This document shows, piece by piece, positions 36,021 through 45,092 of a stretch of 54,575 bases of DNA. Source of the DNA: Allosediminivita pacifica. GTDB lineage: Bacteria > Pseudomonadota > Alphaproteobacteria > Rhodobacterales > Rhodobacteraceae. A program made the translations under genes and the position numbers. The stretch is taken from positions 1-54,575 of the forward strand of contig NZ_QBKN01000030.1 in NCBI RefSeq assembly GCF_003054175.1, read 5' to 3'. Positions within the stretch are counted from its first letter, which is position 1. Each line of letters starts with the position of its first letter. Under the pieces are notes generated by a model. The model ran no database searches. It saw nothing but the letters and a program-made list of their open reading frames with translations, and was not told the origin of the DNA.

Positions 36021-37184
36021 ATGAGCAACCCGCGCGTACCTCGTGAAAACTCCCTGACGTTGCCGCAGGCGCGGGCAGCGATCTGTGTGCCAAATCTGGG
36101 CGAAGGGTCGGGCGCTTTCCAGCTGTTTGTCGAGGGAGATGCTCTCTTCGATGCGATGATCGCGGCGATCGAGGGCGCGACCGAAGCGATCTGGATGGAA
36201 TCCTACATCTTTGCGGCAGACGAAATTGGGGCGCGTTTTGTCGCCGCGCTCGCAGACAAGGCGCGAACCGGGCTTGATGTTCGGTTGCACCTCGACGCCT
36301 TCGGTGCCGGCCAGCGGAATTTCGACAAGTTTCGGCGGGAACTGGAACGAAGCGGCGTGCGGTTTCGCTGGTTTCGTCCCTTTGATCTCCGACACCCACT
36401 GCGATATTTCCAGCGCAACCACCGCAAGCTTCTCGTCGTGGATGGCCGGGAAGCGTTCCTGGGCGGTTTCAATATCCGCCGGTTGAACTCGCGTCGGCTT
36501 CACGGTGCAAGCCGCCAGCGCGATACCCATGCGCGCGTCCAGGGGCCGTTGGCGACGCTTGCCGCAAGTCACTTCGACCGGCTCTGGCGGGACGCCCGCC
36601 CGCTTCCGGCAAACTCCATTCCCGAAGAGGCCGGCGGGATCGAAGGGCTCCTGGTGCCGAGCTATTCGCGCAAGTGTCAGAAGGGGCTCGCCTGTCTGCA
36701 CGCGGGACTGATCGGGATGGCACAGACCTGCGTCTATCTGACGTCGCCCTATTTCAGCCCGGGCACCGTGGTCGACCGGGCGCTTCAGGACGCCGCGCGT
36801 CGCGGCGTGGACGTCCGTCTGCTCGTGCCTCGCAGGAGCGATCCTTTGGTTGCTGGCTGGGCGACGCGGGCGGCATATGCGCAGCTTCTCTCGGCGGGCG
36901 TGAGGGTCTACGAGTATCTACCCCGTCAACTGCATGCCAAGACTTCGGTCGTCGATGCCGGCTGGTCGATCGTCGGGTCAGCAAACCTCGACTACCGAAG
37001 CCTGTTCATCAATCAGGAGTTGGTCCTGTTCGCGCGTAACCGCGTCCTGGCAGGGCAGTTACAGGCGCAGTATCTGCAAGATATTTCGGATGCCCGCGAA
37101 GTCACTCTTCGGACCTGGCTTTCCCGCGGCTGGCGCGCGCGTGGTTTCGAGTTGATCGGATGGGCCGCGCGGCGGCTGCTTTAA
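36021..37184 (+). CDS. phospholipase D-family protein (cardiolipin synthase-like)
   Basis: A 387-residue protein with two HKD motifs: HRKLLVVDGREAFLGGFN in the first half and LHAKTSVVDAGWSIVGSANLD in the second, each with H-x-K-x4-D. The length and lack of N-terminal membrane helices match ClsB-type cardiolipin synthases, which join phospholipids by phosphatidyl transfer. The 95-nt gap before it shows no clear promoter. With cfa and the patatin it forms a group of membrane-remodelling enzymes in the window. Confidence 0.86.
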   Translation: MSNPRVPRENSLTLPQARAAICVPNLGEGSGAFQLFVEGDALFDAMIAAIEGATEAIWMESYIFAADEIGARFVAALADKARTGLDVRLHLDAFGAGQRNFDKFRRELERSGVRFRWFRPFDLRHPLRYFQRNHRKLLVVDGREAFLGGFNIRRLNSRRLHGASRQRDTHARVQGPLATLAASHFDRLWRDARPLPANSIPEEAGGIEGLLVPSYSRKCQKGLACLHAGLIGMAQTCVYLTSPYFSPGTVVDRALQDAARRGVDVRLLVPRRSDPLVAGWATRAAYAQLLSAGVRVYEYLPRQLHAKTSVVDAGWSIVGSANLDYRSLFINQELVLFARNRVLAGQLQAQYLQDISDAREVTLRTWLSRGWRARGFELIGWAARRLL

Positions 37185-37310
37185 CCGGCTGCACCGGTCA
37201 GCCGACAGCCTGCCGGAATGTAGTAACTCTGTCTGCAATATCGACGCCTTCCTACGGCAGAGCGATACACTTGCTCCTGTACTAACGAAGACCGACAGGT
37301 TGCCAATCCC

Positions 37311-37338
37311 TGTAATGCTTCCGGTCGGGGCGCGTCTA
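37311..37338 (+). promoter_or_regulatory. ECF-type promoter before metallothionein-like gene
   Basis: TGTAAT at 37311-37316, 16-nt spacer, CGTCTA at 37333-37338. The start codon of the Cys-rich gene is 31 nt downstream of the -10. Same spacing as the other four sites. Confidence 0.68.
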
Positions 37339-37368
37339 TAGAACGAAACCAAACAAAAGGAGGTCCAG

Positions 37369-37536
37369 ATGGACGACCGTTCAACTTCGCAGACACAAGA
37401 CGCGGCCAAGCAGAAGCAGGGCGGATGTTGCGGTGGCAAGACCGACGCGCAGCCGAAAGCAACTGTCGAACCGCAGGTCGCGGACCCCGCAAAGGCAAAA
37501 CCGGTCAAATCCGGCTGTTGCTGCGGTCAGAACTGA
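37369..37536 (+). CDS. 55-residue Cys-rich, metallothionein-like protein
   Basis: ATG 37369 follows a near-perfect AAAGGAGG (37356-37363). The product is Lys/Gln/Asp-rich with two Cys clusters: GGCCGGK (residues 18-24) and SGCCCGQ (near the C-terminus), separated by a Pro/Ala-rich spacer. No signal peptide is seen, so it is cytoplasmic. Vicinal Cys clusters in so short a protein point to soft-metal binding or metal transfer. It is the first gene after an ECF-type promoter. I do not know a named family; a metallochaperone or metallothionein-like role is inferred. Confidence 0.68.
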   Translation: MDDRSTSQTQDAAKQKQGGCCGGKTDAQPKATVEPQVADPAKAKPVKSGCCCGQN

Positions 37537-37649
37537 CGATGCCTCGCAGGATGGGCGTTTTGCGCCGGTTGCGCACCCATCCTTGCAAGGTGCCGACCGG
37601 CAACGGCGTTCGCGATCCAGTTTGATCATCGACAAGAAAGGAACACGCC

Positions 37650-38015
37650 ATGATGCCCATCCTCTATTTCACCGCCGTCGCTGCGATCCTTTTCGTGGCC
37701 TTGCGCATGACGTGCGGGGCTTGCGTCATGGGCGGGCCTGCCGGTGCAGGGCGTGTGCGTCTGCCGATTGTGCCACTGGGTTGGGCGCTGAGCCTGTTTT
37801 TGGCGCTGACATACGTGGTTTGTGTCGTGTTCGATCTCATCTTTCCCGGATACGCAATGTACGAGGTCTGGTCTGGCCTGCTGCCCGGTTTCGTCTGGCT
37901 GACCCCGGTGGGCTTCATCATCGGTCTGGTCGAGAGCTTTCTGTATGGTTGGTACGCCGCGCTGATCTTCGGGGGGCTTTTCAACGCCATCTCAAGCAGG
38001 GGAGCAGAGGCATGA
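37650..38015 (+). CDS. DUF5676-like membrane protein
   Basis: A 121-residue protein with three hydrophobic segments and the motif FPGYAMYEVWSGLLPGF-WLTPVGFIIGLVESFLYGW, characteristic of the DUF5676 family found beside copper ATPases. A pair of Cys (TCGACVMGG) lies near the first helix. Function unknown. Its stop overlaps the start of the MBL-fold gene (ATGA), opening a long series of overlapping genes. Confidence 0.75.
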   Translation: MMPILYFTAVAAILFVALRMTCGACVMGGPAGAGRVRLPIVPLGWALSLFLALTYVVCVVFDLIFPGYAMYEVWSGLLPGFVWLTPVGFIIGLVESFLYGWYAALIFGGLFNAISSRGAEA

Positions 38016-39394
38016 TCCCGACCGCACGTCCGAAACTGCGCTTTCTCGGTGCCGCCGGAACGGTGACCGGATCGCGCTATCTGATCGAAGCCATGGGGCG
38101 GCGCATCCTGGTCGATTGCGGCCTGTTCCAGGGGTTCAAGCAGCTGCGTGCGCGCAATCGCAAACCGTTCCCTGTGCGCGTCAACACCATCGACACCGTG
38201 CTGCTCACCCATGCCCATCTGGACCATTCGGGATATCTGCCCGCATTGATCCGGGCGGGGTTTCGCGGGCGGATTCTTTGCACCGAGGCAACGGCGGAGC
38301 TGTGCGGGCTCATTCTGCCGGACAGCGGGCATATCCAGCAAGAAGAGGCGCGCTATGCCGCCAGAAAGGGATATTCCAGGCACAAGAACCCACAACCACT
38401 CTACACGCTCAAGGATGCAAAGGCTGCGCTGGATCGCCTTGATCCGCACCCTTTCGATCAGAGGATCGAACTGGGCGACGGCATCGCGGCCAGCTTCATT
38501 CCGGCCGGACATCTTCTTGGGGCGGCCCAGATCCGACTTGAGGTCGGCGGCAGGGTTGTCCATTTCAGCGGCGATCTGGGCCACGATCCCGATCCGCTGA
38601 TGCGACCGCCGAAACCATTCGGCGAGGCCGATGTGCTGGTCTGCGAATCCACCTATGGCAACCGGTCCCATCCCGATACGGACCCCGAGGCCGAGCTGGC
38701 CCCGGTCCTCAAACGCACCTTTGCCCGTGGCGGCACGGTGCTGATTCCGTCCTTTGCCGTCGGACGGGCGCAAGGCCTTATGCTGCATATCGCACGATTG
38801 ATGGGACGGGGCGACATTCCTTACGTCCCGGTGTTCCTCAACAGCCCGATGGCGGTGGACGCGACCGAGATCTATCACCGCCACCACGACGAACATCACG
38901 TCAGCCGCGAAGATTGCGTCGCGATGTTCGAGATCGCCAAACGCGTGAACACGGTCGAGCAATCCAAGGAATTGAATACGCGGCAGGGTCCGATGATCAT
39001 CGTATCCGCCAGCGGCATGCTGACCGGCGGGCGTATCCTGCACCATCTTGCAAGCTTTGGTGGTGATCGGCGGAACACGATCCTGCTGTCAGGTTTTCAG
39101 GCTGGGGGCACGCGTGGCGCGGCGCTGGCCGGGGGAGCGCGGAGTTTGCGCATGTTCGGACGAGAGTTCCCGATCGAGGCCGAAGTGGTTCAGCTCCAGT
39201 CCTTTTCCGGGCACGCCGACGCCGACGAGATCCTGCGCTGGATGTCCGCCGGTCCCGCCCCCGCGATGACTTATCTGACTCATGGGGAACCTTCGGCTGC
39301 CGACACCCTGCGATTCCGCGTCGAACATGAGCTTGAGCGACCCGTGCGCGTCCCGGAGCACCTCGAGTCCGTCTATCTGGACCGGCCGCGATGA
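38012..39394 (+). CDS. MBL-fold, beta-CASP RNA-processing hydrolase
   Basis: A 460-residue metallo-beta-lactamase-fold protein with HAHLDH (zinc ligands), PAGHLLGAAQ, FSGDLG, then beta-CASP motifs: VCESTYGNR, LIPSFAVGRAQ, SASGMLTGGRI and FSGHAD near the C-terminus. These define the CPSF-like/RNase J-like KH-lacking nuclease group (YSH1-type) that cleaves RNA. Many bacterial copies are coupled to NMP phosphorylase and PRPP synthase genes, as here. ATG 38012 overlaps the DUF5676 stop, and its own stop overlaps the next start. Confidence 0.88.
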   Translation: MIPTARPKLRFLGAAGTVTGSRYLIEAMGRRILVDCGLFQGFKQLRARNRKPFPVRVNTIDTVLLTHAHLDHSGYLPALIRAGFRGRILCTEATAELCGLILPDSGHIQQEEARYAARKGYSRHKNPQPLYTLKDAKAALDRLDPHPFDQRIELGDGIAASFIPAGHLLGAAQIRLEVGGRVVHFSGDLGHDPDPLMRPPKPFGEADVLVCESTYGNRSHPDTDPEAELAPVLKRTFARGGTVLIPSFAVGRAQGLMLHIARLMGRGDIPYVPVFLNSPMAVDATEIYHRHHDEHHVSREDCVAMFEIAKRVNTVEQSKELNTRQGPMIIVSASGMLTGGRILHHLASFGGDRRNTILLSGFQAGGTRGAALAGGARSLRMFGREFPIEAEVVQLQSFSGHADADEILRWMSAGPAPAMTYLTHGEPSAADTLRFRVEHELERPVRVPEHLESVYLDRPR

Positions 39395-40899
39395 CCGATA
39401 CGCTTTCTCTTATCCCATCCGGCATAGACACCTACCGACAACCGGTCGTCTACATGCATGAGGATTGCCATGTCTGCCGCTCCGAGGGGTTTGCGGCCCA
39501 GACTCGAATACGGATCGACCTTAAGGACCGGTGGATCATTGCCACCTTGAATGTGGTCGGTCGTGGGGCATGGCTTGCCGTGGACCAGGCGGCATTGTCA
39601 GTTTCCGCCTGGGCGGCCCTTGAAGCGCAGGCGGGGGACAGGGCCGCGTTCTCGCACCCTGAACCGCCCGCTTCCGCGTCGATGATCCGGGCGAAAGCCT
39701 ATGGCGAAAGACTGGATCAGGCCGGTTTCGCAGGAATCGTCAGCGACACTCTCGACAATCGGCTTTCGGATCTCGAGCTTGCCGCATTCGTTACCGCCTG
39801 TGCGGGCGACAGGCTGGACGAGGTCGAGACCGTGGCGCTGACCCGCGCCATGAAGGATGCCGGGCAGACGCTCGACTGGGGGGACCGGGCCGTTCTCGAC
39901 AAACACTGCGTCGGCGGATTGCCGGGCAACCGGACGACGCCGATCGTCGTCGCCATCGTCGCGGCGGCGGGGTATCTGATCCCCAAGACGTCGAGCCGTG
40001 CGATCACCTCGCCGGCGGGGACGGCCGACACGATGGAGGTCATGGCGCCAGTCGCCTTGGACGCCGCCGCGCTGCGCCGGGTGGTCGAAGCAGAAGGCGG
40101 CTGCATCGTCTGGGGCGGCGGGCTCGCGCTCAGCCCCGCCGATGATCACTTCATCCGTGTCGAACGCCCGCTCGATTTCGACTCTACCGGCCAACTCGTG
40201 GCGAGTGTGCTGTCGAAAAAGGCTGCGGCCGGTGCCACGCATGTCCTAATCGACATACCGCTCGGACCCACCGCCAAGGTGCGGTCGGCCGGGGCCGCCG
40301 AAGCCCTCGGTGCCCGGCTGTCATCGGTGGCCAAGGCGTTGGGTCTGAACCTGGCGCTGGACATCAGCGACGGTGTGGCCCCCGTGGGACGGGGCATCGG
40401 CCCGGCGCTGGAGGCCCTGGACGTTCTGGCGGTTCTGCGGCGCACGCCGGACGCGCCTGTGGATCTGCGCGAACGGTCGCTGGACCTGGCCGGGCATCTT
40501 CTGGACCTCGCGCCGGACGCCGCGGCGGGGCAGGGACGGGACCGTGCGCAGGCGCTTCTCGACAGTGGCGCGGCGGAGGCCAAGTTCATGGCAATCTGCG
40601 CGGCACAGGGCGGTTTCCGCGAACCCGGAAGCGCGGAACAGCGCATCGATATACGCGCCCCTCATGCGGGCCAGCTGACCGCCATCGACAACCGACGCAT
40701 CGCGCGCATCGCCAAGCTGGCCGGTGCCCCGCGTCAGAAGAGCGCCGGCATTCGCCTGCTGGCGCGTATCGGTGATCGTGTGGACAAGGGCCAGCCGCTC
40801 TATGAACTCCATGCCGAGACACCGGGCGAACTGGCCTATGCCCTCGCCTATGCCGAGTCCCAAACCGGCGTGCTCACGCTGTCCGAGGAGGTGTCATGA
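39391..40899 (+). CDS. AMP/thymidine phosphorylase family enzyme
   Basis: A 502-residue protein with an extra N-terminal domain of about 80 residues as in archaeal AMP phosphorylase (DeoA_arch), then the nucleoside-phosphorylase core: HCVGGLPGNRTTP, KTSSRAITSPAGTADTMEV, and a C-terminal pyrimidine-phosphorylase domain. Archaeal members convert NMP plus phosphate to ribose-1,5-bisphosphate and base. No ribose-1,5-bisphosphate isomerase or RuBisCO gene is in the window, so the product may instead go to PRPP. Overlaps both neighbours by 4 nt. Confidence 0.85.
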   Translation: MTDTLSLIPSGIDTYRQPVVYMHEDCHVCRSEGFAAQTRIRIDLKDRWIIATLNVVGRGAWLAVDQAALSVSAWAALEAQAGDRAAFSHPEPPASASMIRAKAYGERLDQAGFAGIVSDTLDNRLSDLELAAFVTACAGDRLDEVETVALTRAMKDAGQTLDWGDRAVLDKHCVGGLPGNRTTPIVVAIVAAAGYLIPKTSSRAITSPAGTADTMEVMAPVALDAAALRRVVEAEGGCIVWGGGLALSPADDHFIRVERPLDFDSTGQLVASVLSKKAAAGATHVLIDIPLGPTAKVRSAGAAEALGARLSSVAKALGLNLALDISDGVAPVGRGIGPALEALDVLAVLRRTPDAPVDLRERSLDLAGHLLDLAPDAAAGQGRDRAQALLDSGAAEAKFMAICAAQGGFREPGSAEQRIDIRAPHAGQLTAIDNRRIARIAKLAGAPRQKSAGIRLLARIGDRVDKGQPLYELHAETPGELAYALAYAESQTGVLTLSEEVS

Positions 40900-41843
40900 T
40901 CCTTGTTACGTTTCCCGAGATGAGACCGCTGGCCGAAGATCTGGCCCCCGCGATCGGGGCAGAGCTGCGCGAGCTCGACTGGCACCGTTTCCCCGATGGC
41001 GAAAGCCTGATCTCATTACCCGGCAATCTGGGCGGGGCAGACGTGGCGCTGCTGGCGACACTGCGCGATCCCGACCGCCTTGCCCTGCCGTTGCGCTTTG
41101 CCGCAGCGACGGCCCGCGAGATGGGCGCGCGCCGCGTCGGATTGATCGCTCCCTATCTCGGCTACATGCGGCAGGACCGGCGATTCAGTGCCGGGCAGGC
41201 GGTAAGCGCACGGCTGTTCGCGCAATTCCTGGGGGAGAGTTTCGATTGGCTGGTGACCGTCGATCCGCATCTGCACCGCATCGCGCGGCTGGAGGATCTT
41301 TTTCCCATCCCCGCGGTCCGCGCCGTCTCGGCCCCGCTTCTTGCAAGCTGGATCAAGACGAACCTACCCGACGCCGTTCTCCTTGGTCCCGATAGCGAGA
41401 GCCAGCAATGGGTGGCCGAGGTGGCCCGGCTGGCCGGACGGCCCTATGAGGTGTTGCGCAAGGTGAGGTCCGGCGACCGCAGCGTTGACGTCAGCGTGCC
41501 CGAAAGCACGGCATTGCAGTCAGGCACACCGGTGATCCTCGACGATATTGCATCCTCCGGGACCACGATGGCGCGCGCCGTCGAACGGTTGCTTGACGCC
41601 GGGACGCCGGCCACTGTCTGCCTGGTCATCCATGCAGTCTTTGCGGATGGCGCCCACGACGCCATCCTGTCGGCCGGAGCGGCAAGGGTTATTACCACCG
41701 ACACCATACCCCATCCATCGAATGCGATTGGAATTTCCAGTGTACTGGCCGAAGCGCTCCGGTCAGTCGCGACAGGCCTTGACCTTCCAGTTGCTGGAAC
41801 AGTTAGGTTGGATCCGAATCCCGCCGAGAGGACACCCGAATGA
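40896..41843 (+). CDS. prs: ribose-phosphate pyrophosphokinase (accessory)
   Basis: A 315-residue PRPP synthase-family protein: [28 protein letters not shown] and the PRPP loop [12 protein letters not shown]. It makes PRPP from ribose 5-phosphate and ATP or, in this setting, may act on ribose phosphates from the phosphorylase upstream. It is divergent from the housekeeping Prs in several loops. Its 3' end contains a MerR-type promoter (41779-41809), and its stop overlaps the copA start by 4 nt. Confidence 0.87.
   Translation: MILVTFPEMRPLAEDLAPAIGAELRELDWHRFPDGESLISLPGNLGGADVALLATLRDPDRLALPLRFAAATAREMGARRVGLIAPYLGYMRQDRRFSAGQAVSARLFAQFLGESFDWLVTVDPHLHRIARLEDLFPIPAVRAVSAPLLASWIKTNLPDAVLLGPDSESQQWVAEVARLAGRPYEVLRKVRSGDRSVDVSVPESTALQSGTPVILDDIASSGTTMARAVERLLDAGTPATVCLVIHAVFADGAHDAILSAGAARVITTDTIPHPSNAIGISSVLAEALRSVATGLDLPVAGTVRLDPNPAERTPE
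41779..41809 (+). promoter_or_regulatory. CueR/MerR-type promoter inside prs, before copA
   Basis: TTGACC at 41779-41784 and TAGGTT at 41804-41809 are separated by 19 bp around the dyad TTCCAG-TTG-CTGGAA. It lies within the last 65 nt of prs and 31 nt before the copA start codon, so copA and the following genes can be induced separately from the upstream chain. Confidence 0.65.
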
Positions 41844-44194
41844 ACAACCAAGCAAGCCGTGCGACATCCGACACCGAAACCGTCGTGTACGTCTGCCCGA
41901 TGCATCCAGAGGTGCGGCAGAACGGTTCGGGCGATTGCCCGAAATGCGGTATGCATCTCGTGCCCGAAGCCGACGTTGCCGCCCATGCCGGGCATGAGCA
42001 CCACGCCCACGACCACCACGCGAGCGCCGCTCCGGCGGACGGCAGATACGATACCGTCCCCGACGGCCATGACGGGGCCGTCTACACCTGTCCGATGCAC
42101 CCAACCGTGCGCCAGACCGAGCCGGGATCCTGTCCGATCTGCGGCATGGGACTGGAGCTTGAATCGGCGGCGATGGCGGGGGACGGTCCAAATCCGGAGC
42201 TTGTCGACTTTACCCGACGTTTCTGGGTCGGCACGGTCCTGACCATTCCGCTTCTGATCCTCACCATGGGTCCCTATCTCGGCTTTCCGGGAGTGCGCGA
42301 GATCTTCGGCGAGCGGGCAACCCTCTGGATCGAGCTGGTTCTCGGAACCCCGGTGGTCCTTTGGTGCGGCTGGCCCTTCATGGTGCGCGGTTGGAATTCG
42401 TTCAAGACGATGAACCTCAACATGTTCTCGCTCATAAGCATGGGCGTGATGGCGGCCTGGCTCTTCAGCGTCGTCGCCGTTCTCTCACCCGGCATATTTC
42501 CCGACGGATTTCGCGACGCCGAAGGGCATGTCGGCGTCTACTTCGAGGCGGCAGCGGTGATCGTCACGCTGGTGCTGCTCGGCCAGGTGATGGAACTACG
42601 CGCCCGCGAGGGGACCGGCAAGGCGATCCGCGCACTTCTGGACATGGCAGCCAAGACCGCGCGGGTCATTCGGGACGACGGGTCTGAGGAGGAAATCCCA
42701 CTGGAGGACGTGCAGGTCGGCGACCGGCTGCGCGTGCGGCCCGGCGACAAGGTGCCGGTAGATGGCGTGGTTCTGGAAGGCCGGTCCTCGGTCGACGAAA
42801 GCATGATCTCCGGTGAACCCGTGCCGGTCGAGAAGACCGAGGGCGACCCGCTGACCGGTGCCACGATCAACGGCACCGGCAGCCTGGTGATGGAGGCGAC
42901 GCGGGTCGGGTCCGACACGATGCTGGCGCAGATCGTCGAGATGGTCTCCAACGCGCAACGATCGCGCGCACCGATCCAGAAATATGCCGACAAGGTGGCG
43001 GGATATTTCGTCCCGGCCGTGATCGGTGTTGCAATTCTGTCCTTCATCGCGTGGGGGCTCTGGGGCCCGGCGCCTGCACTGTCCTATGCGCTCGTCTCCG
43101 CCGTCGCGGTTCTGATCATCGCCTGTCCCTGTGCCCTTGGGCTTGCAACCCCGATGTCGATCATGACGGCAACGGGGCGGGGGGCCCAGGCCGGAGTACT
43201 TATCAAGAACGCCGAGGCTCTGGAGCGGTTCGAGAAGGTCGATACCCTGATCGTCGACAAGACCGGGACGCTGACGATGGGCAAACCACAGCTTGTCGCC
43301 GTCCTGCCCGAGCGCGGTCACGACGAGGCGGAGGTCCTGCGTCTCGCCGCATCGCTCGAACGCGGATCGGAGCACCCTCTTGCCGAAGCGATAGTAAGGG
43401 GAGCGGAGGAGCGAAGTGTGAAGATGGCGGATGCGGACGACTTCGAGGCGGTCACCGGCAAGGGCGTCAAGGGGATCGTCGACGGCCAGGCCGTCGCGCT
43501 CGGCAATCTGGCGATGATCCGCGAATTGGGGCTCGAGGCGGGCGACCTGACCGCCAAGGCAAATGCCCGCCGCGACGAGGGCGAGACGGTGATGTTCGTG
43601 GTGCTGGATGGCGAGATCGCCGGTCTTGTCGCTGTCGCCGACCCGGTGAAGGAAACCACACCCGCCGCCATCGAGGATCTGCATGAACTGGGGTTCCGCG
43701 TCATCATGGCGACCGGCGACAACGAGCGCACGGCAAAGGCCATCGGCGCACGGCTCGGCATCGACGAGATCCGGGCCGACGTGCTGCCCGAGGACAAGGC
43801 GCGGATCATCAAGGAATTGCAGCAGGAGGGCCACAAGGTCGCCATGGCCGGGGATGGCGTCAACGACGCCCCCGCGCTCGCGCAGGCCGATGTCGGCATC
43901 GCCATGGGCACTGGCGCCGATGTGGCCATCGAAAGCGCGGGCATCACTTTGGTCAAAGGCAACCTCGACGGGATCGTGCGCGCGCGTCGGCTGGCGCGGG
44001 CTACCATGCGCAACATCCGCCAGAACCTGTTCTTCGCCCTAATCTACAACGCTTCCGGCGTGCCCGTCGCAGCGGGGGTTCTTTTCCCCTTCTTCGGTAT
44101 CCTCATCAGTCCGATGTTTGCTGCCTTTGCCATGAGCGCCTCATCGATCTCGGTGGTGCTCAATTCCCTGCGGCTGAGGGGTGCAAGAGTATGA
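41840..44194 (+). CDS. copA: Cu(I)-translocating P1B ATPase with two N-terminal metal-binding domains
   Basis: A 784-residue copper exporter. In place of HMA domains it has two small CPMHP...CPxCGM zinc-ribbon-like domains (PF19335 type) at about residues 19-41 and 84-106, joined by a His-rich linker. Then eight membrane helices with CPC in [17 protein letters not shown] in the actuator, DKTGTLTM, the HP motif in SEHPLAEA and [10 protein letters not shown]. This is the CopA-2 or Cu-export type found in many proteobacteria. It is coupled to prs upstream and to the periplasmic protein downstream, with its own CueR-like promoter. Confidence 0.93.
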   Translation: MNNQASRATSDTETVVYVCPMHPEVRQNGSGDCPKCGMHLVPEADVAAHAGHEHHAHDHHASAAPADGRYDTVPDGHDGAVYTCPMHPTVRQTEPGSCPICGMGLELESAAMAGDGPNPELVDFTRRFWVGTVLTIPLLILTMGPYLGFPGVREIFGERATLWIELVLGTPVVLWCGWPFMVRGWNSFKTMNLNMFSLISMGVMAAWLFSVVAVLSPGIFPDGFRDAEGHVGVYFEAAAVIVTLVLLGQVMELRAREGTGKAIRALLDMAAKTARVIRDDGSEEEIPLEDVQVGDRLRVRPGDKVPVDGVVLEGRSSVDESMISGEPVPVEKTEGDPLTGATINGTGSLVMEATRVGSDTMLAQIVEMVSNAQRSRAPIQKYADKVAGYFVPAVIGVAILSFIAWGLWGPAPALSYALVSAVAVLIIACPCALGLATPMSIMTATGRGAQAGVLIKNAEALERFEKVDTLIVDKTGTLTMGKPQLVAVLPERGHDEAEVLRLAASLERGSEHPLAEAIVRGAEERSVKMADADDFEAVTGKGVKGIVDGQAVALGNLAMIRELGLEAGDLTAKANARRDEGETVMFVVLDGEIAGLVAVADPVKETTPAAIEDLHELGFRVIMATGDNERTAKAIGARLGIDEIRADVLPEDKARIIKELQQEGHKVAMAGDGVNDAPALAQADVGIAMGTGADVAIESAGITLVKGNLDGIVRARRLARATMRNIRQNLFFALIYNASGVPVAAGVLFPFFGILISPMFAAFAMSASSISVVLNSLRLRGARV

Positions 44195-44796
44195 GACCTG
44201 ATATCGTTCGAGGTGCACTGGCGGCTTTGGGGTTCACCATCACCGCGAATGCGGCGATTGCGCACGAGTTCACCGCCGCGCTTCTGGTGACCGGTGAGAA
44301 ACCGGAGGCGCGACTCGCCCAGGCGGTCAACGGGTTCCTTCTGGCAGCAGACGAGCGCGACGGGCATCCCGCCGAAACATCCGATGGCCATCTCGGGGGG
44401 GTGGATGTGCAGGTTCTGCCGCTGCCTGCTGACGCGGCCGGGCGGGTCGCCGGATTGATCGGGACGCCTCGTACACCGCCCGACGTCCTGGTCGTGATGG
44501 GACCGGAGCCGGACGCATCCGCCGCGGTCGCATCGCTGGCTTTCGCCGGCGTCGTGCTGCGTCCCGGCGCGCTTCCGAACGGCTGGGCGACCGAGGACGA
44601 TACGGACAGCTTTGCCGCGCGCTACCGCAGTGCCTACGGCTCGGCGCCGACCGAGGCGGCGGCGCGTGGCTATAACGCCGCCCGGCGGTTGGATGCCGCG
44701 ATCCGTCCGCTTGATGGGATCTCGCCGCGCGTGGCGCTGGAGACCGCTCTCGCCGATACCGCGAGCGGCATTGACTGGCAGGAGAATACTCGATGA
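44191..44796 (+). CDS. periplasmic protein, substrate-binding-protein-like
   Basis: A 201-residue protein with a signal peptide (cleavage near AIA-HEF, residue 24). The mature part resembles one lobe of periplasmic binding proteins of the branched-chain amino acid type (AAERYGSAP-like [26 protein letters not shown]), but it is far shorter than a full two-lobe SBP. It could be a reduced ligand-binding or copper-associated protein. Starts within the copA stop (ATGA) and ends within the DUF2933 start. Confidence 0.6.
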   Translation: MRPDIVRGALAALGFTITANAAIAHEFTAALLVTGEKPEARLAQAVNGFLLAADERDGHPAETSDGHLGGVDVQVLPLPADAAGRVAGLIGTPRTPPDVLVVMGPEPDASAAVASLAFAGVVLRPGALPNGWATEDDTDSFAARYRSAYGSAPTEAAARGYNAARRLDAAIRPLDGISPRVALETALADTASGIDWQENTR

Positions 44797-45092
44797 AAGA
44801 AGAACCAAGGCTCGTTTCTGACGTTGCCCCCAAAGACCCGGAAAAACTGGACGGCTCGGACGGAGACTCAGGGACGATCGCGCCCCCCTCGTTCTGGCGG
44901 TCGCGCGCCGGCATTTATCTGATCGTCGCCCTGACGGCAGGTGGCCTTCTTCTGGGCTACGAGCACCGGGTGCACATCCTCGGCAGCGGATTGCTGATCT
45001 GGCTGCCTTTGCTGCTCTGCGTTGGGATGCACTTCTTCATGCACGGGGGCCACGGAGGGCATGGCAGTCACGGCAAGGGGAATGATGAATAA
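44793..45092 (+). CDS. DUF2933 membrane protein
   Basis: A 99-residue protein with a polar N-terminus (about 30 residues), two helices (about 36-55 and 62-78) and a His/Gly-rich end (HFFMHGGHGGHGSHGKG). The His/Met cluster suggests metal contact. The architecture matches the DUF2933 protein at 213-500, and both are near CueR-type promoters. It overlaps both neighbours (ATGA and TAATG). Confidence 0.78.
   Translation: MKEEPRLVSDVAPKDPEKLDGSDGDSGTIAPPSFWRSRAGIYLIVALTAGGLLLGYEHRVHILGSGLLIWLPLLLCVGMHFFMHGGHGGHGSHGKGNDE

Noticed and set aside
37187-37206. CGGCTG...CAGCCG hairpin after the phospholipase D gene as a terminator
   Set aside because: A 6-bp stem without any U-run; possible but not convincing.
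37622-37635. TTGAT-CATC-GACAA as an FNR box
   Set aside because: The second half is a poor match and the site is only 15 nt before the DUF5676 start codon, where it could not activate.
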